A DNA stretch of 6,613 bases from Merdiplasma sp045118075 (GTDB lineage Bacteria; Bacillota; Clostridia; Lachnospirales; Lachnospiraceae), in assembly GCA_045118075.1 (NCBI GenBank), contig JBGUOI010000262.1:1-6613 (forward strand), in the 5' to 3' direction. Made by a program: the position numbers and the translations under genes. Below, piece after piece: positions 1-4,435 of the stretch (positions within the stretch are counted from its first letter, which is position 1; each line of letters begins with the position of its first letter). The notes below the pieces were generated by a model that was not told where the DNA came from, searched no databases, and saw only the letters and a program-made list of their open reading frames with translations.

Positions 1-34
1 TGGTCGGAAGCCCTATAAATAGGGCATCCAACCA
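1..34. repeat. 34-bp imperfect palindrome at the window edge
   Basis: Positions 1-16 pair with 19-34 around a central AA. The core GCCCTAT-AA-ATAGGGC (10-25) is perfect, and the outer parts TGGTCGGAA and ATCCAACCA pair at seven of nine positions. In RNA read from the minus strand the 5/30 mismatch becomes a G-U pair, leaving one mismatch. It may be the transcription terminator of the leftward operon (a U-run would have to lie beyond the edge), or a recombination or repeat-element end. Confidence 0.5.
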
Positions 35-73
35 ATTTGAAATACTATTCGTACTCCACAAGTTATTGTATTT

Positions 74-93
74 ACTAAACATATATGTTTAGT
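74..93. repeat. 20-bp perfect AT-rich palindrome
   Basis: ACTAAACATATATGTTTAGT is a perfect inverted repeat with 10-bp arms. On the plus strand it is followed by four more T residues. It overlaps the final stop of the decayed small gene. It could be a protein-binding site or a weak hairpin; the low GC content argues against a strong terminator. Confidence 0.6.
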
Positions 94-238
94 TTTTACT
101 CGGAGTTTCAGCCGTTTTCTCTATGAAACCGACCGCTTCCCAAAGGTTCTACAGATTTTCAGTATCAAAACAGTATCACGCATCACAGACCTGAATAGCC
201 TCAGCAATCTCATTTTTCCGTGTCAGTTCACTATCCAT
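89..238 (-). pseudogene. Decayed small gene (49 codons, two in-frame stops)
   Basis: A frame begins with ATG at 238, three bases after AAGGAGG, and overlaps the end of the AlbA_2 gene by 16 bp in another frame. It reads MDSELTRKNEIAEAIQVCDA, then TGA (178-176), YCFDTENL, TAG (151-149), NLWEAVGFIEKTAETPSKN, and ends with TAA (91-89). The text on both sides of the two stops reads like one protein in one frame; TGA is one base from TGG (Trp) and TAG one base from CAG (Gln). I infer a short accessory gene that followed the AlbA_2 gene and has been inactivated. I do not recognise the family. Alternatives are a real 20-residue peptide ending at 176, or chance: the ribosome binding site also encodes the KGG of the gene above. 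Genes here use all three stops normally, so recoding is unlikely. Confidence 0.45.
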
Positions 239-1782
239 GATCCTCCTTTGTCCGGCCCTTCACGATGAATGACACCATCTTTCTTCATCTGATTCAGGTG
301 ATACCGGACACCGTCACTACTAATCTCCAGTTTTTCTGATAATTCTTTCGCCGTTAACTTCGGATTCATCCTCAGATATTCAACAATCTTTTCTCTGGTA
401 GTTTTCTTAGTAGTTTCGTTGGTAGTTTCCTTGGTAGTTTCCTGAGTGTTGACCGAACGACCCTGTTCTTCTTCCTCCCGGATTTTTGCAAACTCCGCAT
501 TGATGTAAGCCACCGCCTGCGTATAATCGTCAGTGTCGTTGTCCGGACTGAATACAAGCTTCGGTGAGCCGTTGTCCTCCATCGCTTTCTTCGCGCGGCG
601 GATTCCCGATCCATAGGATTGGATCAGATCAAGCTTGAAAAACATGTCCTTTAATTCATCGTTAAGGTACCGCCTGTCGTCAAAGACCACTTTTTCATTC
701 AAGTCCGCTATGGTTACCGGTGGTACAGGACGGTTATGGTTTATGAAGGAAAGATGATCCCTGTATACATAGATCCCGATGTACTGTTTTCGGGAATATT
801 CCTTGTGCAGAATGCAGTTGGTAGCCAGCTCCTCAAACATTTCCAACGGCCAGTTGAAAACCCTGTGCGCTCCCGGCTTGCCCGGCTCCCGGACAGTATA
901 CGAAGCCATGATCGTATCACGGAAATAATCCCGGACGCGCTGCGTCTGAATCCAGACAGGGCCCTTAAAACTTCTGGACTCCATCTTATCGGTTCCGACA
1001 ACCTCCCGTATCACTTCAACATAAGCATACGGTATAAACTTCTCCGGCTGCTCGGCAAACATCAGCACCGCAAAGTTCCTGGCACGAAGCCCGCCGTATT
1101 CACTGTTATCGACCAGGTTCATGGCCCGTGCCATATCCAGTTTTGACAGCGCCCGTATATCCGCAGCAGCATTTGTCCGAGCCAGATATTCCTTCATGTA
1201 TTCATAGCTGAGATCGTCCAGCGTCGCCGTCTCGTTCAGTTCCGAGGAAAAGTGGAAATCTGCAAACTTCTTAAGAAGCTCAAACTCCTCCCGCTTGTTC
1301 GGAATCCGCGAATCCCGCCCTACGCGAATATACCTGCCCGCTTTTAACCTGATTTTCGGATCTTTCTCTGCCTTTTGATCGGTCTCATAAGGGCCGTTAT
1401 TCCCAGGTTCCACAGCCAGAATAATATAAAACCTGCCGTCGATTGTATCCTGCAAAAGATGATATGCAGGCTTAGGACGAATATGGCCCAAAAGGGACTT
1501 CAGTTCATTTTCCGTTGTTTCGATCTTTGCCTCCGGAATCCCCGATATGGGGCGGACTGGAACAGCTTTGCGTCCGGTGGCCTCATCATCTTCTTCCTGA
1601 ATGCCAATAAAGAGAAGGCCGATCTCCCGGTTCATGTAATTGTTGGCAAAGGCACAGGCTGTTTTCAGAATCCCGTCTTTGACAGCATCCGATGCGGACT
1701 TTTTGTATTCGATTTGATCATTTTCAACAGCACACCGATCAATAATGTCATGCGCCATCCGGCGGATATCATCAGTCCTCAT
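223..1782 (-). CDS. Schlafen-type AlbA_2 / divergent HATPase protein with C-terminal winged helix
   Basis: A complete 519-residue protein. Residues 1-170 are an AlbA_2 (Schlafen-like) domain: E20, E25 and K27 in ENDQIEYKK, then CAFANN and LLFIGIQEED. Residues about 310-430 match the divergent GHKL ATPase module found with AlbA_2: an N-box EELATNCILHKEYS (E318, N322, H326) and a glycine motif SYGSGIRRAKK. The usual NPGGLP lid is replaced by NHNRPVPP, so ATP binding may be altered. Four ETT-type repeats (447-462) link to a winged helix (463-519, LTAKELSEKLEISSDGVRYHLNQMKKDGVI). The family is usually annotated as an RNA-binding or ATP-dependent transcriptional regulator; some Schlafen-fold members are nucleases. 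I cannot tell which applies. The ATG sits a few bases after a strong GGAGG encoded in the end of the HTH gene, and the two overlap by 11 bp, so both are controlled by the same promoter. Confidence 0.88.
   Translation of the reverse strand: MRTDDIRRMAHDIIDRCAVENDQIEYKKSASDAVKDGILKTACAFANNYMNREIGLLFIGIQEEDDEATGRKAVPVRPISGIPEAKIETTENELKSLLGHIRPKPAYHLLQDTIDGRFYIILAVEPGNNGPYETDQKAEKDPKIRLKAGRYIRVGRDSRIPNKREEFELLKKFADFHFSSELNETATLDDLSYEYMKEYLARTNAAADIRALSKLDMARAMNLVDNSEYGGLRARNFAVLMFAEQPEKFIPYAYVEVIREVVGTDKMESRSFKGPVWIQTQRVRDYFRDTIMASYTVREPGKPGAHRVFNWPLEMFEELATNCILHKEYSRKQYIGIYVYRDHLSFINHNRPVPPVTIADLNEKVVFDDRRYLNDELKDMFFKLDLIQSYGSGIRRAKKAMEDNGSPKLVFSPDNDTDDYTQAVAYINAEFAKIREEEEQGRSVNTQETTKETTNETTKKTTREKIVEYLRMNPKLTAKELSEKLEISSDGVRYHLNQMKKDGVIHREGPDKGGSWIVN
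397..444. repeat. Four 12-bp tandem repeats coding an ETT linker
   Basis: Four back-to-back 12-bp units start at 397, 409, 421 and 433 with consensus ggtagtttcctt; most differ from the consensus by only one or two bases. On the minus strand they encode QETT-KETT-NETT-KKTT (residues 447-462), a hydrophilic linker between the ATPase module and the winged helix of the AlbA_2 protein. Unit gain or loss would keep the frame and change only linker length. Confidence 0.9.
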
Positions 1783-1969
1783 TTCCGCCTCCTATCTTTT
1801 CCATTTCAAACTTGTAAATCATAAGCCGGAGCAAATAATCCGGCATATTCCGCTTTCCCATATACCAGTCCTGGATGGTGCGATATGGAATCCCGTAATA
1901 ATCAGCCAGCTTCTTCCAGTTGAACCCGGTCTTTTCTTTCAGTTTTATCAGTTCTTCTCTCGTATCCAT
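1772..1969 (-). CDS. Small helix-turn-helix (Cro/CI-like) DNA-binding protein
   Basis: A 65-residue protein from the ATG at 1969. Residues 16-40 form a helix-turn-helix: FNWKKLADYYGIP followed by recognition helix YRTIQDWYMGKR, then a hydrophobic helix (DYLLRLMIYKFEME) suited to dimerising. It likely binds the palindrome just upstream and represses its own unit. Other starts are possible: ATG at 1990 and TTG at 2005 give 72 and 77 residues. I prefer 1969 because TTG 2005 forms the -35 box and ATG 1990 lies inside the operator, upstream of the predicted transcription start. GGAG is only one base from the 1969 ATG, so translation may be leaderless. The tail (IGGGNED) encodes the ribosome binding site of the next gene, and the two genes overlap by 11 bp, a sign of coupled translation. 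The partner and DNA target are inferred. Confidence 0.82.
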   Translation of the reverse strand: MDTREELIKLKEKTGFNWKKLADYYGIPYRTIQDWYMGKRNMPDYLLRLMIYKFEMEKIGGGNED

Positions 1970-1976
1970 ACTCCAT

Positions 1977-2005
1977 ATATTAACACGCATTGCGTGTTTC
2001 TTCAA
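1977..2005 (-). promoter_or_regulatory. SigmaA-type promoter for the HTH/AlbA_2 unit
   Basis: On the minus strand TTGAAG (2005-2000) matches the -35 box TTGACA at four of six positions. TAATAT (1982-1977) serves as the -10 box, and the spacer is exactly 17 bp (1999-1983). The expected transcription start, about 7 nt beyond the -10, falls at or next to the A of the ATG at 1969. The spacer is almost wholly filled by a palindrome, which supports a regulated promoter. Prediction from sequence only. Confidence 0.65.
1982..1998. promoter_or_regulatory. 17-bp palindromic operator in the promoter spacer
   Basis: AACACGCA-T-TGCGTGTT is a perfect inverted repeat with 8-bp arms around one central base. 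It fills the spacer between the -35 and -10 boxes and touches the first base of the -10. A dimeric Cro/CI-like protein bound here would block RNA polymerase. The adjacent gene encodes just such a small helix-turn-helix protein, so autorepression is the natural reading; this is inferred, not shown. Confidence 0.6.
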
Positions 2006-2079
2006 GAGCTATTCTAAAGAAATGTTCTTTTCGACAGAAACCGCCGGGTTTTTGAGCTTTAACCGCAGTGTTTATACGC

Positions 2080-2622
2080 CTATTTCTGCACCGTTTTCAA
2101 CAAATACTCCGGCAACACCCTTTTTGTCAGCCAGACACCGTTGACCGACAGATAAAACTTATATCCATCCGCAGTCATCTTTCCAGCTTTCACCTGATAT
2201 ACGACCGGCTTTCCATGCCGCTGTCCTACTTTCACAGCGGTATCATAATCCGCGGACAGGTGGACATACAGCCTGGACTTTGGAATCAATCCCTGCCGGT
2301 CGATGGATTCCGTATACTTGAGTCCTGTTCCGTGGTAGAGAATATCCGGAGGCGTCTTTTCCTCCAGTTCCACATCCACCGGAATAGAATGCCCCTGATT
2401 GGCACGAATCAGCGTTTTGTCCTCGTTAAAGGAGTATCTCTGTTTATTGTCCGTTTTTACAATCTCTTCCAACATCTCCATGGTAAAAGGCTGCTGTGCG
2501 GCGATTCCTGCGATCAACTCCCCTACATTTACCCAGCCATGTTCATCCAATGTGATGCCGATGGTCTCCGGCTTATGCCGTAGGATCAGCGCGATAAATT
2601 TGCTTACATCATTCTGGCTCAT
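2080..2622 (-). CDS. kptA: RNA 2'-phosphotransferase (KptA/Tpt1 family)
   Basis: A complete 180-residue protein, the usual length for bacterial KptA. The family transfers an internal RNA 2'-phosphate to NAD+, giving 2'-OH RNA, nicotinamide and ADP-ribose 1'',2''-cyclic phosphate. In eukaryotes this finishes tRNA splicing; its bacterial role is unsettled. The N-terminal winged helix-like lobe carries SKFIALILRHKPETIGI (R15, H16) and GWVNVGEL. The C-terminal ADP-ribosyltransferase-like lobe carries IRANQGHS (R73), PPDILYHGT (91-99), YVHLSAD (119-125), VGQRHGKPV (R135) and NGVWLT. The catalytic Arg-His-Arg-Arg set appears present; assigning the fourth Arg to R135 is my inference. All motifs are intact, so an active enzyme is expected. 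The ATG is preceded only by a weak GGGG about 12 nt away. It is 71 bp downstream of the DUF262 gene with a hairpin between, and probably shares its transcript. Its place in a restriction cluster is unusual. Confidence 0.95.
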   Translation of the reverse strand: MSQNDVSKFIALILRHKPETIGITLDEHGWVNVGELIAGIAAQQPFTMEMLEEIVKTDNKQRYSFNEDKTLIRANQGHSIPVDVELEEKTPPDILYHGTGLKYTESIDRQGLIPKSRLYVHLSADYDTAVKVGQRHGKPVVYQVKAGKMTADGYKFYLSVNGVWLTKRVLPEYLLKTVQK

Positions 2623-2670
2623 GATAGTTTCTTACCCCATTCCCCTGTGCAGTCCTATGCTTTCTATGAC

Positions 2671-2686
2671 CGGCCTGAAAAGGCCG
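2671..2686. terminator. GC hairpin with GAAA loop beside a T-run
   Basis: CGGCCT-GAAA-AGGCCG forms a perfect 6-bp stem in the gap between the DUF262 stop and the kptA start. On the plus strand it is followed by ATATTTTTT (2687-2695), the form of an intrinsic terminator for rightward transcription. On the minus strand, the coding direction here, the run of bases after the stem is GTCATAG, so it is a poor terminator for the genes themselves and may instead protect or separate the upstream mRNA. No rightward gene needs it. It could also act in a partly bidirectional way, since the DUF262 stop codon TAA lies inside the A-run. Confidence 0.45.
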
Positions 2687-2693
2687 ATATTTT

Positions 2694-4412
2694 TTACAAT
2701 GCCCATATAGCCGTTGCCTGTTCACAAAGCCAAACTGCTCGATCTTTGATGTCGCTTTCTGTCCACTCCTCTTTTTGAAGCACATCATGCACCGTGATTA
2801 GACCAGCTGCACAAATATCAAGCCCCGGTTTATTTCCCTTTCCGGTTTTTTTAGTCTGCCAGTTGCCATCACGGATAGACGCATTCAGTGATTGTGGAAT
2901 AATCGCCAGATTTCCCATCGTCAAAAGCAGCGAATCTCTATTGTTACTTTCTTCCTCCGTCGCACATGGAGTCCAGTTATTGCGCCATTTCTTCGGCATC
3001 AGATGCTCCAGACTATAATTATCAAATCCGAGCAGTGCCACAGCACTGTTCTCAGGCCGGATCTTGCTTTCAATCAGGTAGATGATTCCGCGAGATTGCA
3101 GGTTCACCAGTTTTGAACTATCAAACCCGCCATGAAGCTCAGCATCATTCGGAATATATGTTGTGGCATCGTTGCTGCTCTTAAGACGGTCAGTCAGTGA
3201 CTCCGCATCAAGAACCGAATTCAGGATCAGCGACGTGAAAAGATTATTGTAATTCTTTGTCGATGCATGAACGATCATTCTCCGCATAATATAGCTTTCA
3301 AGAATGCCGTACATCTTATTCCGCTCTTCTTCATCAAATACGTTCTTCGCAACATAAAGGATGTATGGGATCATTGTTGATGTCTTCAGACCAAAAATGA
3401 CCACATTCAACCGCTCAATACCGAAACCGGCAGGTGTGTTCATCCCGCATAATTCCGGCCGAAATGTCTGCATAAAGCAGAGGGCATAGTCTTTCATCTG
3501 TCCAAGGACAGCGTTCTTATTGCCTTCGCAATAATTGTTAATGAAATGCTGATAGGACAGCGCCAGATTATCGACCCTTGCATAAGTGATCTTATCTTCG
3601 TTGGAGATGTTGTAGCGCTTATCTTGAACAAAGAGCTGGAAATACGCATCAAAGAAGATATCAATCAAGGCTCTCTTAATGCGTCCAGTCTCAATCTCGG
3701 TATCCCAGTATACCTTTGCTTCATCATCTTTTTCAAAAACTGCAGCCCATTTGTTTTCATATTCATTGATGGTTTCTCTGCTGAAAAAAAAATTCTTAAG
3801 CAGTTCTGATGTTGTCAAGTTCACACCCAGGGAGTTGATCGTATCAAATATTTGCTGCTCATCTTCGTCCGCATCGAGATCAATACGAACAAACTGGGTA
3901 TTCATGATAATCGCCATGATATCCATTTTCGCCGCATCCATATTCTTGACAAAAAAGTTATATGCTTCGATCACCCTGGACCCCGGTGCCGGATTCAATA
4001 ATTCCGCCGGTTCCTCTGTAGCCATGACTTTTTCAAAAGCATCGGAATCATTTTTCCCGTGACGAAGTGCTATCATCTGCCCCATAATACGAAACTGATG
4101 ATCAAAAAACACCATTTGCCCCTGTTTCATACAAAGGACCTTGAGAAAAATCAAGAAAGTCGTGAGCCTCTGCTGACCATCTACGATTGTTCGGCAAGAT
4201 GAGAACTTGTCCCCTGCCTGTGGGCTCCTACCTGTCTTCAGAATTATAGAACCAAGGAAATGTGGCCTTCTGGTTTTTACCACATATTCCATATCCTCAA
4301 GCAGTCTGGACCACAGATCTTCCTTCCAAACATAAGATCTCTGAAAAAAGGGGACTTCAACAAGGGTTGAATTGTTAAAGATATCCGTAATTAAAGCCTT
4401 GTGTGCATCCAT
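2694..4412 (-). CDS. DUF262-DUF1524 protein (GmrSD-type restriction nuclease)
   Basis: A complete 572-residue protein. The N-terminal DUF262 domain shows VPFFQRSYVW (20-29), TIVDGQQRLTT (75-85, with the hallmark DGQQR at 78-82) and FDTINSLGVNLTTSELLKN (189-207). The C-terminal DUF1524 domain shows YSLEHLMPKKW (466-476, candidate catalytic H470), followed by NRDSLLLTMGNLAIIP and SLNASIRDGNW (491-518), the His/Asn pattern of an HNH-like nuclease. In characterised GmrSD proteins, DUF262 binds and hydrolyses nucleotide and DUF1524 cuts modified (glucosylated hydroxymethylcytosine) phage DNA. Here both halves are in one chain and their key motifs are intact, so an active nuclease is likely. Target specificity cannot be read from sequence. 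The ATG is supported by AAGGAG about 10 nt upstream. It lies 23 bp after the helicase restriction gene, so the two are probably co-expressed. Its base composition is visibly more AT-rich than that gene, hinting at a separate origin. Confidence 0.93.
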   Translation of the reverse strand: MDAHKALITDIFNNSTLVEVPFFQRSYVWKEDLWSRLLEDMEYVVKTRRPHFLGSIILKTGRSPQAGDKFSSCRTIVDGQQRLTTFLIFLKVLCMKQGQMVFFDHQFRIMGQMIALRHGKNDSDAFEKVMATEEPAELLNPAPGSRVIEAYNFFVKNMDAAKMDIMAIIMNTQFVRIDLDADEDEQQIFDTINSLGVNLTTSELLKNFFFSRETINEYENKWAAVFEKDDEAKVYWDTEIETGRIKRALIDIFFDAYFQLFVQDKRYNISNEDKITYARVDNLALSYQHFINNYCEGNKNAVLGQMKDYALCFMQTFRPELCGMNTPAGFGIERLNVVIFGLKTSTMIPYILYVAKNVFDEEERNKMYGILESYIMRRMIVHASTKNYNNLFTSLILNSVLDAESLTDRLKSSNDATTYIPNDAELHGGFDSSKLVNLQSRGIIYLIESKIRPENSAVALLGFDNYSLEHLMPKKWRNNWTPCATEEESNNRDSLLLTMGNLAIIPQSLNASIRDGNWQTKKTGKGNKPGLDICAAGLITVHDVLQKEEWTESDIKDRAVWLCEQATAIWAL

Positions 4413-4435
4413 TGAAATCGTTCTCCTTCTTCCTT

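Noticed and set aside
37..72. Rightward promoter starting with TTGAAA at 37
   Set aside because: No acceptable -10 box at 16-18 bp spacing, and no rightward gene follows.
1..82. Open frame from ATG 82 running off the left edge (begins MFSKYNNLW)
   Set aside because: No ribosome binding site, Asn/Ser-rich AT-driven composition, and it runs through the 34-bp palindrome; too little to support a gene.
89..238. Stop-codon recoding to explain the internal TGA and TAG
   Set aside because: Neighbouring real genes end with TGA (two), TAG (kptA) and TAA (two), so all three act as stops, and no selenocysteine or pyrrolysine context is seen.
1970..2005. Longer versions of the HTH protein starting at TTG 2005 or ATG 1990
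   Set aside because: The extra residues coincide with the -35 box, operator and -10 box, and the extension does not look like the usual start of such proteins. Kept as a noted alternative only.
2038..2053. Hairpin AAACC-GCCG-GGTTT with short T-run as a terminator after kptA
   Set aside because: Only a 5-bp stem, with the T-run on the plus strand; too weak to call for the minus-strand gene.
2068..2583. 171-codon plus-strand frame opposite kptA
   Set aside because: The minus-strand frame carries the full KptA motif set; the plus-strand translation shows no family features.
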